DNA from: Apricaphanius iberus
Lineage: Eukaryota; Chordata; Actinopteri; Cyprinodontiformes; Aphaniidae
DNA length: 64,000 bases
Assembly (NCBI GenBank): GCA_028564705.1
Contig: JAPXFQ010000789.1
Span: 124,001 to 188,000, forward strand
Reading direction: 5' to 3'
The notes under the pieces were generated by a model that ran no database searches, had not been told where the DNA came from, and saw only the letters and a program-made list of their open reading frames with translations. The first letter of the stretch is position 1. The number at the start of each line of letters is the position of its first letter. A program made the translations under genes and the position numbers. Shown one piece after another: positions 1 through 10,047 of the stretch.

Positions 1-687
1 TGATGAGACGCAGAGAATACCAGCATTGTAAAAATGTTTTATTAATTTAAACTATATTTACTGTATATTATATTCAATAAAGTAGAACATACATTCTGTT
101 TAGGCTGATTTGTTAGATTAAAATCACCTTTTAAATATATCACCTTTAAGTAGGTTATAAACATATTTTTCATCCAGCTGTCATCTGTGTATTGTTTTTT
201 TTTAATCGACTGATTTCATATTCTAATCATAAATGTCATATTATTCTTTATTTATTTTTTTGTTTGCTGACATTTGGTTTACATGTTGTTAATAAAGATT
301 TCATCACTATCTTTATTAGCTGTGTCACTTAGTGAATCAGTGAATTAACTAAATTAACTTTTCTATATTTTATGTCATGAATATAGATGTATGCTCATAA
401 GATTAATCGCTTTAAAAATTTTCAAATAGATCAATTGAAAGAATGAATCAAGTGAAGTCGGTTTTGTTACTCTGTGTTCTAGGATCATTTTATTGATCTT
501 GGGAGCCACCTGCTGGCAGAGGTAGGTAGCAAATAGTAAGATTTACTCTAGTAATATTACTGTAGTATGTGCATGAACTATTCTTCTTGAAGTAAAATAT
601 TCTGGCTACTGTACCCACTGAGTACCTTCGCTTAATGAAGAATTTTTACTGACCCTGATGCAGAATTTGGAGCTCAGTCTTCATTGG
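1..687. other. gene-free AT-rich flank
   Basis: This stretch is AT-rich with short homopolymer runs and stop codons in every frame. I see no exon, RNA gene or clear transposon end in it. Confidence 0.5.
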
Positions 688-1214
688 CTGCATCCGAATA
701 CCTCTACTACGCTTGCTACGTAGCAGGCAAAAAGGAGTATGGGACTAATGTAGTAGATACAAAATCTACAGTATGGACCGGAGTAGTAACCACAAAGATC
801 CTGGATGTGTACTGCTGCAACAGTAAGCTGCCAGTGGACGCTACAGTATCCCACAATGCAGCGGAAGCCCCGAAAACTTAGAAGTAGAGCGACATCACAT
901 AAAAAAATAAAGGCTACCGAGGAACTTTCAACCATTGAAACCACAACAATTTTGGCATATGAATGTAAGTGCAGCGATGTAACTGATTACTTGAATTTTT
1001 TGTTTAGAACTGATTAAACATTTAAGTTAATTAAGGCGACCTTACGTAACGTAAACATCCGGGTCAACAGAAGGGTCATAAAGGTCAAGTGGTGGAGCAG
1101 TACGTCCGATTTCATGCCTACTACTAGCTCGTTTGCTACGCAGTATGTACTACATCTACAGTCGAGTAATAGATGCTATGTACTATGTAGTAAATACTAA
1201 GGATTCAGATGCAG
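688..1214. repeat. non-autonomous inverted-repeat element (family A, copy 1)
   Basis: The ends mirror each other: CTGCATCCGAATACC on the left matches the reverse complement of GGATTCAGATGCAG on the right, with mismatches. Internal sequence recurs at about 15505-16380, including the segment ending in TATCCCACAATGCAGCGGA, so this is a dispersed family. The short open frames here differ from those of the second copy and I do not treat them as genes. The superfamily is not certain. Confidence 0.6.
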
Positions 1215-1254
1215 GGATTGTCACTAGAAGTACCTCCCCTGTTTTCACTGTATA

Positions 1255-1561
1255 TCTAACTGTATATACATTACTGACTGTAAGTATTGGTTTCTGTTTC
1301 AAGGAAAACATTTGGTTTAGAAAAGAGATCCCGCAGCATCAACTTTCTTTATTTTGGAAATTACCAGAATTTTCCCATAAAGTTACGTCTGTCTGATGAC
1401 ATCACTGTAAAATATTAAATAGCCTTGTTGCCAAGCACATTTTAACTGTTACTTGAGTATTTTCTTGAACATCTCATTACTTTTACTTGAGTTAAAAAAA
1501 AAAAAAAAAGTAGAGTTGAAGTAGTGCTACTTTTAGTGAAATACACCTTTGTTGTACTTTA
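1255..1561. repeat. dispersed repeat family B, copy 1
   Basis: The sequence TATACATTACTGACTGTAAG and the following TTTACTTGAGT-rich stretch recur near 42165-43025 and, reversed, near 60025-60560, with a fragment near 18290-18430. In one frame the copies share the peptide LLTVSI, but stops break every copy. It ends in an A run. It is a non-coding repeat of unknown class. Confidence 0.5.
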
Positions 1562-2131
1562 AGGCTACGTTCACACTGTAGGTCTTAATGCTCAATTCTG
1601 ATTTTTTGTATGGTCGTTTACACTACAGATAAAATGCGACAGCAAACGCGCTCCAGTGTGAACGTTTCACGGCTCCAAAGCGCCCCGCATGCGCAGAAGA
1701 TGAGACGTCACCATAGCACGTCACACACAACGAGCTCTGTTTACGGAAGTAAAAATGCCGGATACAGGTGTAAGCGTTTTTTCAGGAGTCTATCAATTCT
1801 TGCATAGTCGGAACCGACGAAATTTTGACAAATTAATTAGAGAAAGAATGACCACAAGAAAAAAGAGCTTGTGCTTTAACAATGGCCTTGTTTGGAGCAG
1901 TGCCTGCTACCTCCGTGTTTTCTGCGGCGCTGATTATTGACGCAAAAGACGGATTTAAAGCGACATGGCCGTTGGATATGTATCGGATTCAGTAACAAAT
2001 ACTGAAGTGACCTGGGTTGGATTTGAAAAAATTTGTGCCGATCAGAACGCCAGAAAGAGATCAGATATGGGTCGCATAGGGGCAAAAAAAGTCGGATTTG
2101 ATGCGCTTTCACCTACAGTGTGACGTAGCCT
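1562..2131. mobile_element. MITE with AGGCTACGTTCACACTGTAGGT inverted ends
   Basis: The left end AGGCTACGTTCACACTG and the right end CAGTGTGACGTAGCCT are inverted repeats of about 21 bases with one gap. The element is 570 bases long and carries no open frame of transposase type. The flanks show no convincing target duplication, so the superfamily (hAT or Harbinger) is left open. Confidence 0.7.
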
Positions 2132-3188
2132 ATCTACCCACCTCTGTCCCTTAGCAGCTGCTTGATTTACTTATACCTTGGGCCGACTTTTTATGTAACC
2201 CAGGTACATACCAAATGCTGCTATTGGTACAATTTTGTTTAACATTTCTTTTCAGCCAAAACATTTACATAATCACCTTCTAAAAAAACGAGAAGTCTCA
2301 AACTATCCTAGTCTTATAATGGTGTACTCTTATTAATCTTATCTTATTAATGTTGAGGCTTTGGGTTAACATCGATACGAAGTATCTCCATAGCTACACA
2401 TTTAGGCTATACTCAGATCTAAATCTAAGAAAACATTTATCAAGCAAAGACTGGCACTTTAGCAAGATGGAGCTTATGAAACCGCGGTAAAACGGCAGCT
2501 TTCTCTGGATAAGTATCCCTCCCGGCTCTCCATGAACTCCGCGGCCGATGTTATGTCACCCTGCTGGGGATGCGGAGGCTGCTGCCGTCGCGGGAGCCAG
2601 ATGTGAAGTCAGAGTTAGCGATTTTAAATGAAGGATTAAAACCAAAACGTTACCTTCTACATGAGCCGGCGCCTCTCTCGCCACGTCTGGGGTTTCAGAT
2701 TTAATAAAACGACAGCGTGTCTGCTACCATCGGACATTTTAAAACGAGAGCGGAGTCCTCCGTAAAGCTCCACCATGACATTATATCCCCACAGGCTATG
2801 AAAACCAATGGAGGGCTGCCTGTAAAAGGGGGCGTGGTCAGAGAAATACCATAAAAAATAGTGGAGCACTAGTCATATTTCAAATTCACTTAAAGAGACA
2901 CTTAATACAAAGTATCTGACATTTAACAAACTATTTTAAACGTAACTGTTATAGTCCCAAACTTTGTTCCACCAATCTTCCATACGCCTTCATGAAATAT
3001 TGGAAAAATCATTTACATTTTGATGGACAAAACTGTTTCATGTGATTTGTTTTAAATGGGTGGGTCCAGGTATCATACAGTGTTAGGGGAAATTTGCCCT
3101 ACAAAAATGCTCTGTTGTTCCTATTGTTGTTGGAACATGTTGCTTTGATATGCTGTTAGAGTTGGTGTATATGAACCTGTCATGGTGT
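2132..3188. other. gene-free interval
   Basis: No exon or RNA gene is recognised. Around 2480-2880 base composition is more GC-rich, which may mark another old transposon, but I found no matching ends. Confidence 0.4.
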
Positions 3189-3888
3189 AATGCGGCGTTC
3201 ACACCGCACATTATGTCTGCGTCAGGCAAAACGGACTCAACGGATGAAGTTTGACGTGTGTACTTTTTGGCTTCCAAAGCCTGCTTCTGAGCAAAAAAAA
3301 AGAGCGCATGAGCGGGGCTTCTCTTGCCAGACGTTCTGAACTCTGGTGGATTGTAACCCGAGAGTGGCTTGGCTTTATTAGCCAGAAAAAGCTATGCAAT
3401 GTCGACATCGGGTGCATCAGCGGCAATTCTTCAGTTGCGTTCTGAGTTTGGGGAGTTTAACCATTTGCTCCAGGAGCTGCTTATGGATGAGGTTCGCTTT
3501 CAGTGCGCATCAGAGCTCAAATCTCCTACCAGGACACCAACTACAGGTCCTCTATACCTCCTTAGGAGCGCCTGCCCATCTGTCTTCAGTAAGTGTTATT
3601 TCCGATTTTTGAAATCTGCGTTTGTTGAAAATGTTTTCAATGGACCCGCGCTTCATTCGAGATACGTGTAGTGACATCACTACAGTGAGACGCTCTGATT
3701 GCCGTACTGCGTTAACTGCTTGGGTCCGTCAAAAGTTCAGCTTGCTGAATTTCTGCGTTGCTTGCGTTGCTAAGTTGCCGTATGAAACGCAAGTAAAGTT
3801 GACGGAGCCAACGTACTCTACCATAGACTTTACATGTAATCTTGCCGCAACTGGCGCGGACGTATGGGGATGGTGTGAATGCAGCATT
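3189..3888 (+). mobile_element. PIF/Harbinger-like non-autonomous element
   Basis: The ends AATGCGGCGTTCACACC and (reversed) AATGCTGCATTCACACC are inverted repeats 700 bases apart. Inside, from about 3402 on the + strand, a frame reads MSTSGASAAILQLRSEFGEF and continues FNHLLQELLMDEVRF. From memory this resembles the N-terminal leader of fish Harbinger nucleases, which runs into a block of the type LLQDDERF. The frame then degenerates and no DDE nuclease core follows. The Harbinger assignment is inference; the inverted ends are seen directly. Confidence 0.5.
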
Positions 3889-4889
3889 TGGTTATCTCTC
3901 TTTGCTTCAAGGCACATAGTGACCACTTTAAATGTAATTGTTTGGTGGACCCCCATTATTCAGGGTGCGTTCCATTTACCATGTCAGAACGTGGAGCTGG
4001 GTTTGACAAACGGCTCCAGTTAGCAGTCGGATAAGTCTGGATTCCAATGTGGCGGGGCCCAGGTAACCATTGTTGGTAGTACCTTATGAACCTCATTTTA
4101 AACTGTACCGTCCACATCCAAACACCACTTTTGTATTAAGTTTAGGCTCTACGTGTAACACTGATTTTAGAAGCAATCTAGTGTGCTTTGGTAAACAAAC
4201 ATGTTTCCATCACAACTACTACTGTTGATGCGAGGGACGGCCATATTGAAAGTCAAGAAGGCAGAGCAAAAATAATTTAATCTCAGACTTTTCGAGAGGG
4301 AAGTCCGTCTTCATTGATTTTTTCCTGTCAGAAGTTGAAAATTCAGAGTTCCGACTACAAATAGAATGCACAGTCAGATGTCCTCAAAAAGCTTAGACCC
4401 CCAAATACTTGACTCCCTCTAAATATTCTCACAAATGGCTAAGTTAATATTTTAAACACCAAAGATGCTTTAATTCCAATTATTAAACATAAACTGTTCA
4501 CACTTACCAGACGGTGGCATACAATGTCAACGTTTTTTAATAAAATATACATCCATTAGCAAAGCTAGATTTATTGACTTCATATTTGTATTGTTATCAA
4601 ATTTTTTCTTTTCTTTTTCTTTTTTTTTATCAAACACATAAGCAAATGGGCAAGTATTGGCTACATTGTGGTCAGGTGATGTGTCAATCATGTGAAGTCA
4701 ATAACGATTGGCTGTCAAGGTAGCACTGATAAAAGGTACAGACAGGTATCCATAGTACAAAATGGTACCTTTAAGAGTGCTACCCCAGGCACAAGACATT
4801 GTACCCATAACAATACAATTCTGTACATTAATTTCTGAGTGTGAATATATAAAAATGTTTTGCATTTGGAACCCCACATACCTTGGCTA
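3889..4889. other. gene-free interval with possible small repeat
   Basis: No exon is recognised. The stretch near 4715-4850, with GGTAC-containing short palindromic words (AAAAGGTAC, AATGGTACC), looks like a fish MITE, but I could not fix its ends. Confidence 0.35.
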
Positions 4890-5520
4890 CTATAACATGC
4901 TTTGGTCTAAACTAGGTCTGTACAATAACAAGAAAAGATAATCACTGAATATCAAAATGATGGTTACAATGATGAATAGTCCACATTTTCCTGAATCCCT
5001 TCCTTGTTTTACTTTATGACAATGTCTCCATCACTCTTTAGGAGCTTCAGCATCTTGGATACTCAACATATCCATGAAATTAAGACATCAAGCGCAGTGT
5101 GAGTTAATACAGCAAGCCAGAAATACTTTTACCTTACAAAATTTGCATGGAAGTTTCTGAAAATGTTATATTTTACCAAATATTACATTCAGTGACATAT
5201 AATGTTCAAAGTACTCCATCAAAGCTTTGACTGCTGTGTATCTCATCGTGCTGAAAGATGAACCTTCGATACAGTTTCAGATCTTCAGCAGCTTCTTCCA
5301 TGGTTGAAGTTCCATCCAACTTGGATAAGCTTCCCTAGAAAAAGCATGATGCTGCCACCGCAATGTTTCATTATGGGGATGAGACGTACAGGGGTGATCT
5401 ATGGTGCTTGTTTTGTGGCACATGAAGCTTTTTGCATGCAGGCCGCAAAGTTCAACTCTGGTCCGAGTCAAGCCTTTTCTTTAACTTCTTTTGGCTTTCT
5501 CAAAACATCGTCCTGCCATT
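4890..5520 (-). mobile_element. degenerate Tc1-type transposon relic
   Basis: The + strand word AGCATGATGCTGCCACCGCA is the reverse of the conserved Tc1 stretch that encodes the block around GGGSIM. Together with the upstream CTGAAAGATGAACCTTCG it matches the order seen in the common fish Tc1 families, read on the - strand. Stops and frameshifts break all frames and no terminal repeats remain. Confidence 0.55.
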
Positions 5521-5579
5521 CCTTTTTATTTAGGTGTATCAGACTAATGATACAGAAAACAAATGCAAGCACTACTTTG

Positions 5580-5689
<110 letters not shown>

Positions 5690-6337
5690 GTTTCTATTAT
5701 TTCCATGATTTACACAATTTTTCTTGCGTTGTTGGAAAGTGAAGGAACTGTGTTACTGAAATAATTATAACCATGTTTAATCAACACTGGAAAGAAAGTT
5801 CTATCTCTAATTTGACCAAATCATCCCCATGTCATTGTCTAGCAATGTAGTCAATGCAGGTGTACATTAAGCAGAGACTCTGTTCCTTTTCTGAGTTTGA
5901 GACCCGTCCCCTGCTGTGTCTATTTGTGCCTCCATGTACAATCCACTGTCAAATAAAGGTTATTGAGGCCACAAAACCATAAAGAATTTTGAGGTTTCAC
6001 TATTCTCATTTTGGCGATTTCTTCTAGCCCCACGATGAAAATATTATTAAGTATTCCCAACTTTCTGTAAACTTTAAAAAATTTGATTGGAAACCATTGC
6101 CTCTTTTTATAGAAAGATTAAAGTAAAAGGTTTTGCTATAGCATTAACTGTTGCCTGTAAACTAAACTAAAACTAAACGTAATTCTTTAAAAGTAATATA
6201 AGAAAAGGTAAAACCTCTGAACCACATGAGGAGAAATATTGAATGTGATTTAAACCATTTTGGGTATTTAACTGGGTTCTGAGAAAAGATATTTCATTAT
6301 TTATTAGGTGTTGAGCTCTGTTAAATTACATGTGGTT
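5690..6337. other. gene-free interval upstream of hmox1
   Basis: No exon, RNA gene or recognisable transposon end is visible. Confidence 0.4.
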
Positions 6338-6440
6338 GCAATGGTGTAGTGGGTGATGCAATTCCTTCCAGCCTGAAGACCTAAGATCAATACCTGGCCC
6401 AGGAAACATCAACTTGTATTCACATTGCAAATAACATTGA
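6338..6440 (+). repeat. possible tRNA-derived SINE fragment
   Basis: ATGGTGTAGTGGGTGATGCA resembles a tRNA A box, and about 40 bases later AGATCAATACCTGG resembles a B box (GGTTCGANNCC) with several mismatches. This is the spacing of a tRNA-type SINE head. It does not fold as a functional tRNA. Confidence 0.35.
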
Positions 6441-6621
6441 GTAACAAGTTATAACTCCTAATTCTAAAATGTCAATTTTAATATGACTTACTCTACAGAG
6501 ACACCTTCACACATTTGAGCAAAACGAGTGACTCCAAATCTCTCTTTTTTGAGTTTTGTCTCATCATGTTTTGCCATTTTTGCCACCCTGGGTACACGTC
6601 TGCTTTGTCATGTTCAGAAAC

Positions 6622-6631
6622 ATGACGCAGC
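6622..6631 (+). promoter_or_regulatory. antioxidant response element 1 (hmox1)
   Basis: ATGACGCAGC fits the ARE consensus RTGACNNNGC exactly. Elements of this type bind Nrf2-small Maf for induction and Bach1 for heme-relieved repression in vertebrate hmox1 promoters. It lies about 54 bases upstream of the TATA box. Confidence 0.75.
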
Positions 6632-6647
6632 GATCACACTTCCCGTT

Positions 6648-6657
6648 TGACTCAGCA
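6648..6657 (+). promoter_or_regulatory. antioxidant/Maf response element 2 (hmox1)
   Basis: TGACTCAGCA is the classic StRE/MARE half-site sequence of the heme oxygenase 1 enhancers and also contains an AP-1 site (TGACTCA). It sits 26 bases after the first ARE and 28 before the TATA box, which suggests that the pair controls this gene directly from the proximal promoter. Confidence 0.8.
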
Positions 6658-6675
6658 GCTACAACATCAAGACGA

Positions 6676-6683
6676 TATAAAAG
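6676..6683 (+). promoter_or_regulatory. TATA box of hmox1
   Basis: TATAAAAG lies just after the two AREs and predicts a transcription start near 6702-6710. TATA-driven initiation fits an inducible stress gene. Confidence 0.75.
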
Positions 6684-6705
6684 AGGCGGCAATGGGACTG
6701 AGAGG

Positions 6706-6778
6706 CCAGACTGGAACCCTCTCAGAAAGGAGACAGCTTCTGCTTACAGAACTGACTGAGGACTACAGTTTACCGAAT
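6706..6778 (+). other. hmox1: predicted non-coding first exon of hmox1
   Basis: The stretch from the predicted start site to a strong donor (CCGAAT followed by GTAAGT at 6779) contains no frame that joins the protein. An acceptor CTGTACAG ends at 6863, immediately before the start ATG, so an 85-base intron in the 5' leader is inferred. If the intron is not used, the leader is simply continuous to 6863. Confidence 0.5.
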
Positions 6779-6863
6779 GTAAGTACAATCTGTTTAACTG
6801 ACCGCTGTTGCTGTAAAGCTGCTTTGAACGAGCCACGTAAGGACTTGAATGTTATCTGTACAG

Positions 6864-8568
6864 ATGGAGACCTTGAGGAGTGCAAGGAAAGGTGACTCGG
6901 TTGAGCCTGGCAGGTATTGCCCTTTTCTGTAGCTTGTTCAAGACGCCTTTCGAAAAACGTTAATTTTCCAACATTTGCTGAAAAAGAAGATACAAATTTT
7001 GACTCTCTTTCTTTTCTTTATTTGCTTGTTGATGGCTTTCTTCAGCGACTTATCCGAGCAGATCAAAGCCGCCACTAAGAGAAACCACGTCAGAGCTGAA
7101 AATACACAGTTGATGCTCAGTTACCAGAAGGGACAGATTACTCTACCACAATACAAGGTGAGTTGATTATACTCAAAGATCAGAAGCTCTCTCTTTGGTC
7201 TACCCACCCACACATAATTCTAAAAAAAGAGTGTATTTTCGCTCTAATGTCCCCCACTAGGTCCTGCTGTGTTCCCTCTACGAGATTTACAAAGCTCTAG
7301 AAGAAGAGCTAGACAGGAATTCCTCTCATCCAGCCGTGGCGCCGATTTACTTCCCTCAGGAGCTTGCTCGCTTGGAATCGCTGGAAAGAGATCTGGAGTA
7401 TTTTTTGGGCCAGAACTGGAAGAAGAGAGTTATTGTCCCCGCAGCCACACACAGATACGAACAGAGGCTGAGAAAGGTGAGCGAAGAGAGACAAAAAAAA
7501 AAAATGATTTGCAGTCAGCTGTGCTTCTTGCTTGAACAGTGTCCTGAGTGAGCCCCCTGCCCAATCCATATTTTTTTTTTTTTTTTTTACTGAAGCCAGC
7601 TTAAACAGTGAAATAGAACTTAGATTTTCTCAAAACACATTTTCTATATCAGTGCTAATATTGAGCACAATCTTGGATGTTCAGGGTGCAAATGAGGCTT
7701 CTCTTGTTTTCGGTTAGTTTTCAGGTCGACAAGCCGTTTTTTTCCGAAAATCGAATCAAACCAAAACCGCAAACTTTAGCTCCATGACACATTTATCATG
7801 CATTGTTCTTAAAAATACGTGACAAAAAACTCACACACACAGTTACGTTTTTTTTTTGGGGCATGTGGCGCCCCCTTTTAGCTGTGCCACCCCGGGCAAA
7901 TAACCACTTTACCTATAAAGTTTGGAGAACTCAACAAAATTAATCTAAAAGCATATTTGGCTCCTTTTTGTTTTAGATTGGCAAAGAGAACCCTGAGCTG
8001 CTCGTTGCCCACGCCTACACCCGCTACCTTGGCGATCTGTCGGGCGGTCAGGTGTTGGGGAAAATCACCCAGAAATCTTTGGGGCTGAGCAGCAAAGAGG
8101 GGCTGTCGTTCTTCTCCTTCCCCGGCGTGAGCAGCGCCAACCGCTTCAAGCAGCTGTACAGGAGCCGGATGAACAGCGTGGAGCTGACCGAGGAGGAGAG
8201 GGCGGCCGTGCTGGAGGAGGCGGTGGAAGCTTTCGAGCTGAACATCCAGGTGAGGAGACAAGGGTCAAGCTGACTCCCAGTTAGAGGTCGGTGACCTTAA
8301 TGAAACCTCCCAATGTCCGCAGAAACAGGAACTAAAACCCTCAGAATGCTGAGCAAGCATGTTGAAACTTGATTTTCCCTAACATGCTTTTTTTTTTTTA
8401 AATGTTCTTTAGGTTTTTGATGACTTGCAGAAAATGCTGAGCATTACAACGGATCAATCAAAAAGCAGCTTGGCAGCCACCAGGTTTCCAGCCTCACCCG
8501 TCCTCCAACTCACCTTTGGACTGTTGGTTGCCCTGGCTACCATTGGAGCTGGGATGTATGCACTGTAG
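6864..8568 (+). CDS. hmox1: heme oxygenase 1
   Basis: Heme oxygenase cleaves heme to biliverdin, CO and iron on the cytosolic face of the ER, using NADPH-cytochrome P450 reductase. Coding exons are 6864-6913, 7046-7157, 7261-7476, 7977-8249 and 8413-8568, all GT-AG, giving 268 residues, close to the usual length of about 270-290. Exon 1 encodes only 16 codons plus two bases ([16 protein letters not shown]). The proximal heme ligand is His31 in [10 protein letters not shown]. The distal-helix signature YLGDLSGGQ is at 143-151, with Gly145, Asp146 and Gly149 in the places of human Gly139, Asp140 and Gly143. Residues about 250-268 ([17 protein letters not shown]) form a C-terminal tail anchor. 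The promoter holds two AREs and a TATA box. The start is chosen because it follows an acceptor directly and keeps frame into exon 2. Fish can carry hmox1a and hmox1b; which of these this is cannot be told here. Confidence 0.95.
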
Positions 8569-8630
8569 AAAAATGACTTTTACACTCATCATGTACTTGG
8601 AGAACTTTACACACTAAATATTCTATCAAG

Positions 8631-8636
8631 ATTAAA
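8631..8636 (+). promoter_or_regulatory. poly(A) signal of hmox1
   Basis: ATTAAA lies 63 bases after the stop codon, giving a short 3' UTR. Confidence 0.55.
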
Positions 8637-8639
8637 GTC

Positions 8640-9074
8640 TATACTTGATCGAGACTTTGGAAAGGTGATAGTCTTTCAGCTGGTTCAGTTTTTGTTCTGT
8701 GATTCGTCGACAACAAAGTAGGGTGTGGTTGAGACAGGGAACAGGAAGTGATGCATGGCTTTGGAATTTGTTTCAAAATAATCTAATAAGAGAGGTGTGT
8801 GCCTCTGTTCAATCAACACTTTCTGAAACAATCTTTGTATAACTGGAGAGTATTTGGGCATATTTAAACCGGCTTTCCAAATCTATGTATCTAAATCGAT
8901 GTATTAAAATCCTCATTAATAGTTGAATTGTCATCATGTTCTTACACCTGAGCAATAGATCTCTGCAGCTCCTCCATAGTTCTTGCAATTCATGCTCTTC
9001 TTGGCTGGCCTGTCAGTTAAAGGGAAAGTATTTTTTTTTTTTTACCTGCACTTTATTTTTTACATTACATTCAT
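8640..9074. other. gene-free interval downstream of hmox1
   Basis: Nothing recognisable apart from T runs near 9030. Confidence 0.4.
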
Positions 9075-9835
9075 TTACTCACCCAGACAAGTTGGGAGCC
9101 ACTTGGAGTCCTTCAAGAGAAGTTTATGTCCAGTTGCGAATGAATGGGGCACGTACTGTATAGTGCCGTCTCTAAATAAGGCATTATCTGCCAAAGAACT
9201 CCTACATTTAACCAATGTTTTGTTCTTCATCACTAGAACTTTTCCCCTCTGAGTTTGTAGCATTTGGGAAGTGCTTCTTTGTTTGTTCCTTCAGGCTTTT
9301 AATCCAACTACAGTATCATGATCTTACGTTACTGCCATCCACCATGATAGTTGTAGTCTGAGCAGGTTTTAAGGCCGCGCTCTACGGCGGCAGTCGGTTG
9401 GACAGAACTTGCTACCGCAAACAACATGGTTCACTTTTGGGTGTTTCCAAACTGCACAAACAAGATGACCAAGTGGACTAAGACCATCGCAGAGCACAGA
9501 GTGAAAGTCCTGCTCAGACTACAACTGCAATGGGGCGCCGTAGTAACGTCACTGAAACAGCTGCTTGTTGCAAATTCGAATTAACATATGTAAATAACAC
9601 TAAGAAGCACTTTCAAGATGCTCCGAACTCCGAGGGGACTAGTACTGTAGATTCATGAAAAACCATTGGTTAAATGAGGGAGTTCTGTGGCAGATAATGG
9701 CTCATTTAGAGGCAGCACTTTGCATGCCCTCACAACTCCTATTATATGGATATATGCTAATCGCATCTGGATAGAAACTTTGGATAAAACCAAAGGACTC
9801 AGAGTGGCTCCAAACTTGTCTGTCATGTGCTTTAT
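9075..9835. mobile_element. fold-back element with THAP-like core
   Basis: The left arm (about 9075-9365) and right arm (about 9508-9835) are reverse complements over most of their length. Landmarks are the inner pair AGTTGTAGTCTGAGCAGG / CCTGCTCAGACTACAACT, the shared AAGAAGCACTT block, and GGCAGATAATG near both outer ends. The core of about 140 bases has an ATG at 9426 followed by a frame starting MVHFWVFPNCTNKMTK. This resembles a THAP zinc-finger start with Trp in place of the first Cys. It reads on for a few dozen codons, then stops. THAP domains occur in P-type and other fish transposases, so this is probably a non-autonomous derivative. A related end recurs near 42850-42905. Confidence 0.6.
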
Positions 9836-10047
9836 TTTCATGTAAAGCACCTTGATTTACCTTAAGTGTGCTATACGATATAAAATTGCCTTGTCTTCGT
9901 TTTGTTCTACAAGTGACAAAATATATTTGAAATTTTAAGAAAATGGTAAAAATGAAAACTGATTTCTACTAAATAAAATTATTTCTACTAAATAATTATC
10001 GCATATTTATTCCCAAGGTCCGTGTAGATTCACCTTTGGCTGCCATA

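Noticed and set aside
684..1017. Overlapping open frames of 65-87 codons on both strands
   Set aside because: They lie inside the inverted-repeat element 688-1214, have no domain, and are not open in the copy at 15505-16380.
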